A stretch of DNA of 51,176 nt from Hyphomicrobiales bacterium (lineage in GTDB: Bacteria > Pseudomonadota > Alphaproteobacteria > Rhizobiales > Aestuariivirgaceae), in assembly GCA_026982665.1 (NCBI GenBank), contig JALSGQ010000068.1:1-51176 (forward strand), written 5' to 3'. The notes beneath the pieces were generated by a model. It made no database searches. It was not told the DNA's origin and saw only the letters and a list, made by a program, of their open reading frames with translations. Shown one piece after another: positions 42,875 through 51,176 of this stretch (positions are counted from its first letter, which is position 1; every line of letters starts with the position of its first letter). The position numbers were made by a program, and so were the translations under genes.

Positions 42875-43804
42875 ATGCACGATGCCCTGCCCATCCCGCA
42901 CAGCAGCCCGTTTCACCCTGACAATACGGAAGATTATCTTGCCTGGCGGCAATGGAAGCTAAGTGCACACCCGGCTGCGCCGGAGCAGATGATCGTGCCG
43001 CTGGAAACTCCCGCCACTCTCTCGCCTGAAGAGCGCGCCGCCATCATTTCCTTATGCAAAACCGCCAACATGGCCATTTACGATGGCGGCCCCGCCATGC
43101 AGGGCGATTCGCCGCAATTGCCGCAGATGCTCAACGCGCTGGCCGCACAGCTGGGCCTCACCGCCCGCGAGAGGCATCGCTCCATGCGCGATCACGAGCT
43201 GGTGGACATCCGCGTCGCCAGCGCCGCGGAACGCCCGCGCCAGGGCTTCATCCCCTACACCAGCCGCCGCCTGCTGTGGCACACCGATGGCTATTACAAG
43301 TACGGCATCCCCGGCCAGCAGCCGGTGCGCGCCATGCTGTTGCACTGCGCCCGCGATGCAAGGGAGGGCGGCGAGAACGACCTGCTGGATCCGGATATCG
43401 CCTACATTCGCCTGCGCGATGAAAGCCCCGCACTTGCCGCCGCCCTGATGCGCCCCGATGCCATGACCATCCCCGCCTTCGAGGAAGAAGACGGCTCCAT
43501 CCGCCCCGAATCACGCGGCCCCGTCTTCTGGGTGGACGATTCCGGCGCGCTGAACATGCGCTACACCGAGCGCACGCGCCACATCATCTGGGCCGATGAC
43601 GCAGATACCCGCACCGCCGTCGACTTCCTCCGCCACCTGCTGCGCGAGGCAGACGAGCCCTTGCGCCTGCGCATCCGCCTGAAACCCGGGCAGGGACTTG
43701 TGTGCAACAACGTGCTGCACACCCGCACCGCCTTCATCGACCATGAAGACCCCGCCCGCCGCCGCCTCGTCTATCGTGGCCGCTATGCCAACCGCATCGG
43801 CTGA
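42875..43804 (+). CDS. TauD-like Fe(II)/2-oxoglutarate dioxygenase
   Basis: This 309-residue protein has the iron-binding pair LWHTDGYY (HxD) and the distal His in NNVLHTRTAF, followed by R-R-x-Y-R-G-R that holds 2-oxoglutarate. The double-stranded beta-helix enzymes of this family hydroxylate taurine, other sulfonates or quite different substrates; the substrate here is unknown. GGAGC precedes the ATG. It is divergent to dsrA across a shared control region, so a role in supplying sulfur from organic sulfur compounds is possible but unproven. Confidence 0.82.
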   Translation: MHDALPIPHSSPFHPDNTEDYLAWRQWKLSAHPAAPEQMIVPLETPATLSPEERAAIISLCKTANMAIYDGGPAMQGDSPQLPQMLNALAAQLGLTARERHRSMRDHELVDIRVASAAERPRQGFIPYTSRRLLWHTDGYYKYGIPGQQPVRAMLLHCARDAREGGENDLLDPDIAYIRLRDESPALAAALMRPDAMTIPAFEEEDGSIRPESRGPVFWVDDSGALNMRYTERTRHIIWADDADTRTAVDFLRHLLREADEPLRLRIRLKPGQGLVCNNVLHTRTAFIDHEDPARRRLVYRGRYANRIG

Positions 43805-43854
43805 AACGGCCGCCGTCTTGCGCCTCCCTGTGCGAATGGTGGAAAACATCCCCC

Positions 43855-43886
43855 ATGACAGCAACACATATCCATCTCTATATATA
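43855..43886 (+). promoter_or_regulatory. Candidate promoter for small genes and cysG
   Basis: ATGACA (43855-43860; five of six matches to TTGACA) is followed after 18 bases by TATATA at 43879-43884 in an A/T-rich track ending TATAAAGG. It lies about 100 bases before the first small gene and would drive the small genes and cysG independently of the dioxygenase. Confidence 0.55.
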
Positions 43887-43982
43887 AAGGCGGCAGGAAC
43901 GGCATGATTGCGCGCCCCGCCATGCGCGTGCTTGCAGGCAGGGGCGGCACCAACCGCCAACAGGGGCAAGGAGGAACGACGG

Positions 43983-44216
43983 ATGGTCAAGGTCAGCGAG
44001 CTGATGATCGCCAATCCGCAGATCGAGAAATTCAGGGACCTGCGCGAGCTGGTCATCGAGGTCGGCAGCCGTGGCGAACGCTTCCTGGAGTTCGACGTGA
44101 AGCCCGACTTCCCCGACACGCCGCCAAACTGGCACCTGGAGCTGGAAACCGCCTTCTACTGGGGCGACAGGACGCGTGAGCTGAAAAGGCAGATGGGCGA
44201 GGGAGACGATACCTGA
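43983..44216 (+). CDS. Small acidic protein, unknown, first gene of cysG operon
   Basis: This 77-residue soluble protein (IEKFRDLRELVIEVGSRGERFLEF, PPNWHLELETAFYWGDRTRE) has no signal or membrane helix. AAGGAGG sits at 43968-43974, eight bases before the ATG; an earlier in-frame ATG at 43908 lacks one. The stop overlaps the next start as TGATG, so the pair is coupled. I do not recognise the family. Position suggests a link to siroheme or Dsr. Confidence 0.72.
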   Translation: MVKVSELMIANPQIEKFRDLRELVIEVGSRGERFLEFDVKPDFPDTPPNWHLELETAFYWGDRTRELKRQMGEGDDT

Positions 44217-44446
44217 TGACACCGGAAGAGAAGGTCGAGCGCCTGGCCGAGTTCATCACCGCCTTTCGCCGCGAGCTGAAGGTGGACGCGGTGGATGCCG
44301 GCAATGGCGTGCACTTCCTCCGCCTCACCTACAGGGAGGGCAAACGCATCACCCAGGTGGGGCTGGACGTGGAAGATGCCCGCCGCCTTGCACAGGTGCT
44401 GACCCAATGGGCCGACGGCATCGGCGACGGCCAGCCAACGGACTGA
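44216..44446 (+). CDS. Small soluble protein, unknown, second gene of cysG operon
   Basis: This 76-residue protein (EEKVERLAEFITAFRRELKV, GNGVHFLRLTYREGKRITQVGLDVEDARRLAQVL) predicts helix, two or three strands, helix. It overlaps the previous gene by one base and ends 40 bases before cysG. No family recognised. Confidence 0.72.
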   Translation: MTPEEKVERLAEFITAFRRELKVDAVDAGNGVHFLRLTYREGKRITQVGLDVEDARRLAQVLTQWADGIGDGQPTD

Positions 44447-44486
44447 AACTTCCCTTCGTCAACCCATCACGCACAGGCAGGGCAGC

Positions 44487-45929
44487 ATGGATTTCCTCCC
44501 CATCTTCCGCGATGTTTCCGGGCAGGTCGTCATCGTTGCCGGCGGCGGCACGGTGGCCGCCCGCCGCTGCGAGATCGCCCTGCGCGCCGGCGCGAAGGTG
44601 AAACTGTTCGCAGATTCCATCGACGAGGACGACTTCGAGGGCCTGCGAGATCACCCGCGCCTTCAGCACTTCGCCCGCTGTCCCGAAGCGGCGGACTTCG
44701 AAGGCGCGGCGCTGGCCTTTGCCGCCTGCCGCAAGATCGATGACGACCGCAAGATCGCCGACATGGCGCGTGCCGCCAAGGTGCCGGTGAACGTCGCCGA
44801 CCGCCCGGAGCTGTGCGACTTCATCATGCCCTCCATCGTCGATCGCTCGCCCATTGTCGTCGCCGTTTCCTCTTCCGGCGCATCTCCCATCCTCGCGCGC
44901 ATGATCCGTGCCCGGCTGGAGACCATGCTGCCCGCCGCCTTCGGCAAGCTCGCCCGCTTCGCCGGCGACATTCGCGAGCGGGTGATGTCAACGCTGAAGA
45001 ACAACGAGAACCGCCGCCGCTTCTGGGAGCGCATCCTTGAAGGCCCGATGGCCACGCTGGTGTTTTCCGGCGACGAGGATACTGCCCGTGCCATGCTCGA
45101 CCGCGAGCTTGAGGCCGCCGCGGCGGAAGAGCAGGTCGGCATCCGCGGCGAGGTCTATCTCGTCGGCTGCGGCCCCGGCGACCCGGATCTGCTCACCTTC
45201 AAGGCCCTGCGCCTGATGCAGAAGGCAGACGTGGTGCTCTACGACCGCCTGCTGGGTGATGGCATCCTCAACCTGGTGCGGCGCGAGGCGGAGCGCATCT
45301 ACGTGGGCAAGCGCGAGGGCGACCATGCCGTGCCGCAGGAGAGCATCTCGGAGATGCTGGTGCGGCTGGCGAAGGAAGGCAAGCGCGTGCTGCGGCTGAA
45401 AGGGGGGGACCCCTTCATCTTCGGCCGTGGAGGCGAGGAGATCGAACGGCTGGCGGAGGAACGCATTCCGTTTCAGGTGGTGCCGGGAATAACGGCGGCT
45501 GCCGGCTGTGCCGCCTATGCCGGCATTCCGCTCACCCATCGCGACCATGCCCAGAGCTGCCTGTTCATCACCGCACATGGCCGCGACGGCGTGGTGGAGC
45601 TGGACTGGACACAGGTGCTGCGCCCCAACCAGACCATTGCCGTTTACATGGGCCTGCGCCTGCTGCCCACGCTCATGCAGGCCTTCCTGGAGCACGGGGC
45701 CGACCCGGCCATGCCGGTGGCGGTGGTTGAAAAGGGCACCCGGGCCGACCAGCGCGTGATCACCGGCACCATTGCCGACATTGCCGACAAGGTGCAGGAA
45801 GCAGGGCTTGAAAGCCCGGCGATGATCATCATCGGCACGGTGGTAACCCTGCGCAAGAAGCTTGCCTGGTATCTGCCGGAAGAAGGCACGCAGGAAGTTG
45901 CGCAAGGCCGCTTCAGCGGTACCCTGTAA
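44487..45929 (+). CDS. cysG: Siroheme synthase CysG (fused dehydrogenase/ferrochelatase and methyltransferase)
   Basis: This 480-residue two-domain enzyme makes siroheme from uroporphyrinogen III. The N-terminal CysG-B part (1 to about 215) has VAGGGTVAARRC, PVNVADRPELCDFIMPS and SSSGASPILARMIR; the C-terminal CysG-A methyltransferase has YLVGCGPGDPDLLTFKALRLM, RLKGGDPFIFGRGGEE and GITAAAGCAAYAGIPLTHR. It supplies the cofactor of DsrAB, which DsrN then amidates. Location beside dsrA fits that job rather than assimilatory sulfite reduction. Confidence 0.95.
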   Translation: MDFLPIFRDVSGQVVIVAGGGTVAARRCEIALRAGAKVKLFADSIDEDDFEGLRDHPRLQHFARCPEAADFEGAALAFAACRKIDDDRKIADMARAAKVPVNVADRPELCDFIMPSIVDRSPIVVAVSSSGASPILARMIRARLETMLPAAFGKLARFAGDIRERVMSTLKNNENRRRFWERILEGPMATLVFSGDEDTARAMLDRELEAAAAEEQVGIRGEVYLVGCGPGDPDLLTFKALRLMQKADVVLYDRLLGDGILNLVRREAERIYVGKREGDHAVPQESISEMLVRLAKEGKRVLRLKGGDPFIFGRGGEEIERLAEERIPFQVVPGITAAAGCAAYAGIPLTHRDHAQSCLFITAHGRDGVVELDWTQVLRPNQTIAVYMGLRLLPTLMQAFLEHGADPAMPVAVVEKGTRADQRVITGTIADIADKVQEAGLESPAMIIIGTVVTLRKKLAWYLPEEGTQEVAQGRFSGTL

Positions 45930-45959
45930 TGTCGAATCCCCCTACGGCCTGTCGACGTT

Positions 45960-46560
45960 CATTGAAGGGATTCCCTTTCCGTGGCCTTGCGATTCAGTCG
46001 AACGTGAACCATCAGCCCTGAGGAATTGCAGGAATTGCAGGCATTGCCTGGCGCTGTCGAGCTGCAGGGCATACACATGCCGCCCCTTGCCATCACGGCT
46101 TCTGTGTGCGCCCCCGCTCGGCCCTGCCACAGCTCCCTGGGGAAGATGTCCTGCAGCGCCGCATTCCCCGCAATCTGCCACTCCACGCCCCCGATCACCC
46201 GCCTCAGCCGCGTCTTCAGCTTGTTCAGCTTGGCACCTCCCGCCGCGCACGCCTGAACTGCTTCGCAGGGGCGTAACATTGGCATCTGATCAACACCTTC
46301 TTGCCAGCCCGAACATGGCTCTGCCGCAGCTTCAATCCGCGCTTCTTCGCCAGCTTCACCAGCCGCTCCCGCGCTCAGCAAATCAGCTTCGCATCGCTGG
46401 GCTGGGCAATGTTCTTCTCCTGCACCGTGGTGTCCACCACCACCTCATGTGAACGCGCAAGGCTTCGCCGGCCGGAACGCATCGCTGTCGCCAGGCTCTC
46501 CTGCAGCAGCGCCTGCATCGTCTCCTCACCCGGCCGCCGGCACCAGCAGGCCAGCCCGAC
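45960..46560 (-). pseudogene. IS5-like transposase fragment
   Basis: Read on the minus strand, pieces in several frames resemble an IS5-group DDE transposase: WCRRPGEETMQALLQESL, VVVDTTVQEKNIAQPSDAKL, RERLVKLAKKRGLKLRQS, KQFRRARRE, KLNKLKTRLRRVIGGVEWQ and KGRHVYALQ. A stop follows the KLIC point and frameshifts come later. Both ends are missing and no terminal inverted repeats are visible. It abuts the dehydrogenase stop at 46576. Confidence 0.75.
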
Positions 46561-46575
46561 GCGGGTAGCGGTGGC

Positions 46576-47442
46576 TCAGTTGCTGTCCGACGCCCTGTTC
46601 AGCACCGCATCCAGCGCCCGCCACGGCAGCACGCGGCGCAGGAAGGCCATCACGTGCGTCGGCACGGTTACGTAATAGCGCACCTTCGGCCGCGGGCTTT
46701 CCAGCGCATGGATGAGTTTCTTCAGCACCGCCTCCGGCGGCAGCTTGAACGGGTTCGGCCTGCTTTCCCCGCGCAGCTTCTTCAGCCGCTCTTCATACAC
46801 CATCCGATAACGGGAATGCGCAACGTCGATGTTGGCCTCGAACTGCTTCAGGGCATTGTCCAGGAACTTCGACCATATCGGCCCCGGCTCGATGATGGAG
46901 ACGTGAATGCCGCTGCCCCTCAATTCCAGCCTCAAGGTATCGCTCAGGCCCTCTATGGCGAACTTCGAGGCATTGTAGGCACCGCGCCACTTCATTGCCA
47001 CCAGCCCCAGCACCGAGGAGTTCTGCACGATGCGCCCCGCGCCCTGCGCCCGCATCAATGGGATCACCTGCACGGTCAGGTCATGCCAGCCGAAGAAATT
47101 GGCCTCGAACTGCCGCACCAGCACCTCGCGCGAAAGATCTTCCACCGCGCCAAGCTGCCCGTAGGCACCATTGTTGAACAGGGCGAACAGCCTGCCATCG
47201 GTGCGCTCCGCCACCGCCTGCACGCAAGCCGCAATGCTCTCCGGCTCCGCATAGTCCAGGTAGAGCGCCTCCAGCCCCTCCTGCTCGAGTGCCGCGATGT
47301 CCTCTTCCCGCCGCGCCGTGGCAAACACCCGCCAGCCGCGTGCCTTCAGCCCCAGCGCGCAGGTGCGGCCAATGCCGGAGGAACAGCCGGTAATCAGCAC
47401 CGTGCGTGGATGATTCGCCTGCTTTCCTGCATCATCGTTCAT
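46576..47442 (-). CDS. Short-chain dehydrogenase/reductase
   Basis: This protein of about 288 residues has the Rossmann motif TGCSSGIG, NNGAYGQ (in place of NNAG), catalytic Ser in NSSVLG and YNASK with Tyr and Lys, then EPGPIWSKF. It belongs to the classical SDR group near YbbO-type oxidoreductases. Substrate unknown. Start 47442 (MNDDAG) was preferred over 47451. It is divergent to tolA and its stop adjoins the transposase fragment. Confidence 0.87.
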   Translation of the reverse strand: MNDDAGKQANHPRTVLITGCSSGIGRTCALGLKARGWRVFATARREEDIAALEQEGLEALYLDYAEPESIAACVQAVAERTDGRLFALFNNGAYGQLGAVEDLSREVLVRQFEANFFGWHDLTVQVIPLMRAQGAGRIVQNSSVLGLVAMKWRGAYNASKFAIEGLSDTLRLELRGSGIHVSIIEPGPIWSKFLDNALKQFEANIDVAHSRYRMVYEERLKKLRGESRPNPFKLPPEAVLKKLIHALESPRPKVRYYVTVPTHVMAFLRRVLPWRALDAVLNRASDSN

Positions 47443-47496
47443 GCCCCGCATGCATGAACATCACGGCCACATCCGTCAAGGGATCGACAACCCGTC

Positions 47497-47508
47497 GTTT
47501 ACGTAAAC
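47497..47508. promoter_or_regulatory. Palindrome GTTTACGTAAAC, candidate operator
   Basis: A perfect 12-base palindrome lies in the gap between the divergent dehydrogenase and tolA. It looks like sites of TetR- or MerR-type regulators, for example of fatty or branched-chain acid catabolism. It could control the dehydrogenase; the regulator is not known. Confidence 0.45.
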
Positions 47509-47631
47509 AATGGGTTAACGAACATGTGTTTTCATCCGGCAATGCCGTTGCCGTCGCCGAATTGCCAGATTTGCATGGCTTGTGCATGCAACGCATGCGA
47601 TGTGTCATGCGACGTGTAAGGAGAATGCCGG

Positions 47632-48645
47632 TTGCGCACCCCGCTGGCCATATCACTGCTGATGCACATCGCCATCATCGTGGTGGCGATCCTGCGCATC
47701 TCCGCGCCGGAGGAGCTGAAGGCCCCGCCGCAGGAGGCGCTGCCGGTGGAGATCGTCAACATCGAGGACCTCTCCCAGCGCACCGCCATGCGCAAGGACG
47801 CACCGGAGCCGCCAAAGCCGGAGGAAAAGCCCGCAGCACCCGAGCAGGAGCCCCTGAAGGAGGTGCAGAAACCCGCACCAAAGCCGGCGCGCGAGGTAAA
47901 GCAGGCAGCCCGCGCACCGGCTTTTGCTCCACAGCCGGAACCCGAACCGCAGCCGGAACCCGCTCCGCAACCGCAACCGGAACCAAAGCCCGCCGACAAC
48001 GCGCTGGACAAGCTGGTGGAGAAAGTGGCCAGGGCCCCGGAACCGAAGCCCGAACCGGCCCCGGAGCCGAAGGTCCAGCCGAAGCCGAAAAAGCCGTTGC
48101 CGAAGGTGCGCCCCCGCCCGCGCCCGCGCATCGTCCGCAAGCAACCGAAGCCACAGCCGAAGAAGCCGGTGAAGGTGGCCGAGCGCAAGCAGCAGAAACC
48201 GAAGCGCGACGCCATCGACGAGATCGCCGCCCTGCTCAACAAGACCGACGATGAGCGCACCGCCCCGCAACGTCCGGCGGAACGCACCGGCACCCCGCTG
48301 CGCGGCCCGGCCAACATCAACGGCAACGACGCCCGCATCGCCGCCGACATTGCCGATGCCCTGCGCGCCCGCATCGAGGAATGCTGGAACATCCCCGCCG
48401 GCGTGCGCGACGCCGAGAACCTGAAGGTGCGGGTACGCTTCCAGCTTGGTGCCGGTGGCGAGGTAACCGGCGGCCCGGCGGTGCTCAACCGCATGGATCA
48501 CCCGGCCTTTCCGGCAGCGGCGCAAAGCGCCATTCGCGCCATCCTCGCCTGCCAGCCCTATGACTTTCTGCCGCCGGATCGCTATGATCTGTGGAGGGAC
48601 GTGATCCTCACCTTCGACCCGCGGCAGATGCTGGCGCTGAACTGA
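47632..48645 (+). CDS. tolA: TolA-like envelope protein (TTG start)
   Basis: This 337-residue protein has one N-terminal transmembrane helix ([16 protein letters not shown]), a long Pro/Glu/Lys-rich middle part of about 150 residues that spans the periplasm, and a C-terminal domain ([62 protein letters not shown]) like TolA domain III. The start is TTG with AAGGAGA upstream. It precedes tolB, pal and cpoB; TolQ and TolR, its partners, are not directly upstream. Confidence 0.9.
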   Translation: MRTPLAISLLMHIAIIVVAILRISAPEELKAPPQEALPVEIVNIEDLSQRTAMRKDAPEPPKPEEKPAAPEQEPLKEVQKPAPKPAREVKQAARAPAFAPQPEPEPQPEPAPQPQPEPKPADNALDKLVEKVARAPEPKPEPAPEPKVQPKPKKPLPKVRPRPRPRIVRKQPKPQPKKPVKVAERKQQKPKRDAIDEIAALLNKTDDERTAPQRPAERTGTPLRGPANINGNDARIAADIADALRARIEECWNIPAGVRDAENLKVRVRFQLGAGGEVTGGPAVLNRMDHPAFPAAAQSAIRAILACQPYDFLPPDRYDLWRDVILTFDPRQMLALN

Positions 48646-48733
48646 ACGGTCCGGAAGGAGCCGGAAGAGAAAACGACGGGTTGCACATGCAATCATGCCA
48701 ACCGATGACAGGCAACAACCGGGGGAGCTGGAA

Positions 48734-50074
48734 GTGAACCGATTCGACCACTGCAATCGCCGGCAGTTGCTGGGCGCATCGCTGCTGCTGGCCGGCGGCC
48801 TGCTGCTGCCGGCCGCGCCGCTGCGGGCGCAGCTGGAGGTGCAGATCAGCCGCGGCCGCGTGCAGCCCATGCCCGTGGCCGTGCCCGACCTTGCCGGCGG
48901 CAATGCCGACGAGCAGCAGCTGGGCCGCGCCGTGGCCGACATCATCCGCGCCAACCTCACCCGTTCCGGCCTGTTCCGCATCATCGACCCGGCCGCCTAC
49001 ATCGAGAAGGACGTGGCCTTCGACCGTCCGCCGAACTTCGGCTCCTGGCGCGTCATCAAGGCGCAGGCGCTCATTGCCGGGCGCGTGTCAGTGCGGGCCG
49101 ACGGCCGCGTGGCGGCAGCCTTCCGCCTGTGGGACGTCTTCGCCCAGCGCCAGATCCTCGGCCTGCAGTTCATCACCAGCCGCAACGAGTGGCGCAGGCT
49201 GGGACACAAGGTTTCCGATGCCGTCTACAAGGCCATCACCGGCGATGAGGGCTATTTCGACACCCGCATCGTGTTCATCGACGAATCGGGGCCGAAGAAG
49301 CAGCGGGTGAAGCGCCTTGCCATCATGGATCAGGACGGTGCCAACCTGCGCCACCTCACCGATGGCCGCTCGCTGGTGCTTACCCCGCGCTTCTCTCCTG
49401 CCGCGCAGCGCATCACCTACCTCTCCTACGCCACCGGCGTGCCGCGCATCTACATCCTCGACCTTGCCACAGGCCAGCGGCAGATGCTGGGCGAGTTCCC
49501 CAACATGAGCTTCGCCCCGCGCTTTTCGCCCGATGGCGGCCGCCTCATCTTCAGCCTGCTGGAAGGCGGTGCCACCAACCTGTTCGTCATGGATCTCGCC
49601 AGCCGCCAGATCACCCGCCTCACGCAGCTTGATGCCATCAGCACCGCCCCCAGCTTCTCGCCCGACGGTCAGCACATTGTCTTCGAGTCCGACCGGGAAG
49701 GCACCCAGCAACTTTACGTCATGCCCGCTTCCGGCGGCCCGGCCAGGCGCATCAGCTACGGCCGCGGACGCTATTCCACGCCGGTGTGGTCGCCCCGCGG
49801 CGATGCCATCGCCTTCACCCGCATGCGCAAGGGCCGCTTCGCCATCGGGGTGATGCGGCCAGATGGCTCCGGCGAGCGCATCCTCACGGAAGGCTATCAC
49901 AACGAAGGCCCCACCTGGGCCCCCAATGGCCGCGTGCTGATGTTCTTCCGCACGCAGCGCGGGCCCAACGGCGGGCCGCGCCTCTACACGGTGGACTTCA
50001 CCGGCTACAACGAGCAGCGTGTGCCCACGCCCAACTTCGCGTCCGATCCGGCCTGGTCGCCCTTGCTGAAATGA
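48734..50074 (+). CDS. tolB: TolB, periplasmic beta-propeller of the Tol-Pal system
   Basis: This protein of about 446 residues has a signal peptide ([24 protein letters not shown]), an N-terminal domain with [20 protein letters not shown] and a C-terminal beta-propeller of repeats such as [25 protein letters not shown] and [12 protein letters not shown]. It links Pal with TolA in outer-membrane constriction. GTG at 48734 follows GGGGGAG; an ATG at 48695 is in frame. The paired Arg in the signal hints at Tat export but is not conclusive. Confidence 0.93.
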   Translation: MNRFDHCNRRQLLGASLLLAGGLLLPAAPLRAQLEVQISRGRVQPMPVAVPDLAGGNADEQQLGRAVADIIRANLTRSGLFRIIDPAAYIEKDVAFDRPPNFGSWRVIKAQALIAGRVSVRADGRVAAAFRLWDVFAQRQILGLQFITSRNEWRRLGHKVSDAVYKAITGDEGYFDTRIVFIDESGPKKQRVKRLAIMDQDGANLRHLTDGRSLVLTPRFSPAAQRITYLSYATGVPRIYILDLATGQRQMLGEFPNMSFAPRFSPDGGRLIFSLLEGGATNLFVMDLASRQITRLTQLDAISTAPSFSPDGQHIVFESDREGTQQLYVMPASGGPARRISYGRGRYSTPVWSPRGDAIAFTRMRKGRFAIGVMRPDGSGERILTEGYHNEGPTWAPNGRVLMFFRTQRGPNGGPRLYTVDFTGYNEQRVPTPNFASDPAWSPLLK

Positions 50075-50201
50075 CCACCGAATCGTATCTTCGGCACGGG
50101 AGGCCCAGCTTTCGACAGATTTTTGCGCCACAAGCCTCGCAACACTCAAGCAGGATACCAATGCAGGACAGGGCGGCACACCATACGGACAATCCATCGC
50201 A

Positions 50202-50789
50202 ATGGGGGATGAAACCTTGCACAGCACGACCATGAAACCCGCTGCCGCAGCAACGAAAGAGGCAACCCCGCGGCGCGGCCTGCGCCTGGTGGCCATCATG
50301 GCGCTGGGCCTTGCACTCACTGCCTGCGCCAAGGACAACCAGCCGCAGCTGGACCCCAACGCCGGAACCAATGCCGGTCTGGCTGCCGGGCAGGGCGGGC
50401 GTGGCGGTCCTGTTACGCCCGGCTCGGAGCGCGATTTCATCGTCAATGTCGGCGATCGCGTGCATTTCCTTGTCGATCAATGGAGCCTCACCCCGCAGGC
50501 CCAGGAAACCCTGCGCAAGCAGGCAGCGTGGCTGAACCGCTACCCGTCTGTTACCGTGCGCATCGAGGGCCATGCCGACGAGCGCGGCACGCGCGAATAC
50601 AACCTCGCCCTTTCCGCCCGCCGCGCACAGGCAGTGAAGCGCTTCCTTGTCAGCCAGGGCGTGGCCGCCAACCGCATCTCCACCATTGCCTATGGCAAGG
50701 AGCGGCCCATTGCCCTGTGCGATGCCGAGCGCTGCTGGTCGCAGAACCGGCGTGCGGTAACGGTCATCACTGGCGGTGCACGCAGCTGA
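50202..50789 (+). CDS. pal: Pal, peptidoglycan-associated lipoprotein
   Basis: This protein of about 195 residues has a signal peptide with lipobox LALTAC, a Gly/Pro-rich linker, and an OmpA-like domain (VHFLVDQWSLTPQAQETLRKQAAWLNRYP, IEGHADERGTREYNLALSARRA). It anchors the outer membrane to peptidoglycan and binds TolB. In-frame ATG at 50202, TTG at 50217 (after GGGGGA) and ATG at 50232 are all possible starts. Lgt at 17483 would acylate it. Confidence 0.93.
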   Translation: MGDETLHSTTMKPAAAATKEATPRRGLRLVAIMALGLALTACAKDNQPQLDPNAGTNAGLAAGQGGRGGPVTPGSERDFIVNVGDRVHFLVDQWSLTPQAQETLRKQAAWLNRYPSVTVRIEGHADERGTREYNLALSARRAQAVKRFLVSQGVAANRISTIAYGKERPIALCDAERCWSQNRRAVTVITGGARS

Positions 50790-50812
50790 TGCGTGCCAGG
50801 AGGCAAGAACCG

Positions 50813-51176
50813 ATGCGCAACCGGCGCACATCTGCTCTGGCGAAAAGCCTGCTGCTGGCCGGCATCCTCACCGGTGCAGCGCTGCCCACGCTGGCGCAGG
50901 CGCAGTCCGACGCCCGCTGGAATGCGCTGTATGACCGCATCATCCGGCTGGAACATGAAATGAAGGCGATGAAGCGTTCCTACGAACGCCGCATCCGCCA
51001 GCTGGAGCAGCAGTTGCGTGCCGCCCGCGGCAATGGCACTGCGCCTGCCCGCCGCGCCACGCCGCCCGCGCCACCACCGGCACGCGGCTCCGGCCGCCAG
51101 GGCAATGCCGATGACATGTTCGCGCCCCTGCCCCCCTTGCAGGAGCCGCAACTCTCCATAGAGCTGGAGCCGGAAG
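50813..51176 (+). CDS. cpoB: CpoB/YbgF-type Tol-Pal coordinator, 5' part
   Basis: The frame opens at ATG 50813 with AGGAGG upstream and runs off the window. It encodes a signal peptide ending LAQA, a coiled coil (WNALYDRIIRLEHEMKAMKR, IRQLEQQLRAA) and a Pro/Ala-rich linker. The position 23 bases after pal and the N-terminal coiled coil match CpoB; the TPR repeats would lie outside the window. Confidence 0.8.
   Translation, partial: MRNRRTSALAKSLLLAGILTGAALPTLAQAQSDARWNALYDRIIRLEHEMKAMKRSYERRIRQLEQQLRAARGNGTAPARRATPPAPPPARGSGRQGNADDMFAPLPPLQEPQLSIELEPE

Noticed and set aside
46022-46050. Short GGAATTGCA direct repeats as a CRISPR-like or VNTR element
   Set aside because: Only two to three imperfect copies inside the decayed transposase.
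1-51176. tRNA, rRNA or CRISPR arrays
   Set aside because: No T-loop-like GTTCGA blocks in a cloverleaf context, no rRNA-like conserved segments and no regularly spaced repeats were seen by eye.

Overview
The window is a GC-rich bacterial chromosome segment that reads as Alphaproteobacteria. The evidence is gene order and family content: a DUF6476-like gene back to back with rluD and followed by rpoH; ilvE divergent from a MarR / OmpR-type regulator / kinase set resembling petP-petR; a Tat-exported repeat protein of the TIGR03808 type; a UbiK-type protein; and a tolA-tolB-pal-cpoB run. I cannot assign genus or order from sequence alone.

Layout. 0-2.6 kb: tail of a Gly/Asp-rich PepSY-like protein followed by a PhoP/PhoQ-like two-component pair. 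2.7-7.7 kb: DUF6476-like protein, rluD, rpoH and a GGDEF/EAL protein with a degenerate GGDEF motif. 7.8-14.3 kb: MltB-type transglycosylase, prs, ilvE, then the divergent MarR / response regulator / kinase set. 14.4-14.7 kb: three strong hairpins. 14.7-21.7 kb: Tat-exported beta-helix-like protein, small membrane protein, UbiK-type protein, lgt, MidA-type methyltransferase, pgeF-type laccase-domain protein, a lipoprotein and an L,D-transpeptidase. 21.8-26.5 kb (minus strand): one tightly packed run of LMW phosphatase, YgjP-type metallopeptidase, mltA, a two-helix membrane protein, fetA and fetB.

27.2-42.5 kb (minus strand) is the core of the window: a complete reverse-type dissimilatory sulfite reductase cluster, dsrA-B-E-F-H-C-M-K-L-J-O-P, followed by a DUF4202-type gene, dsrN, a membrane-anchored c-type cytochrome and a formaldehyde-activating-enzyme (fae) homologue. 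dsrEFH and dsrL, together with the DsrE Cys78, DsrH Cys20 and paired DsrC cysteines, point to the sulfur-oxidising direction. DsrEFH hands sulfur to DsrC, DsrAB oxidises it to sulfite using siroheme, DsrL links to NAD(P)H, and DsrMKJOP moves electrons through the membrane. Across 42.5 kb and divergent to dsrA are a TauD-like Fe/2-oxoglutarate dioxygenase, then two small unknown genes and cysG, which makes the siroheme that DsrN would amidate. Nearly every gap of more than about 90 bases inside the dsr run contains a stem-loop.

45.9-51.2 kb: an IS5-like transposase fragment, a short-chain dehydrogenase, and tolA-tolB-pal-cpoB without tolQ-tolR directly upstream. No tRNA, rRNA or CRISPR array was seen. 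The observations most worth following are the fae homologue and cytochrome at the end of the dsr operon, the divergent dioxygenase / small gene / cysG block, and the hairpin-punctuated dsr transcript with interlocked stems ahead of dsrC.
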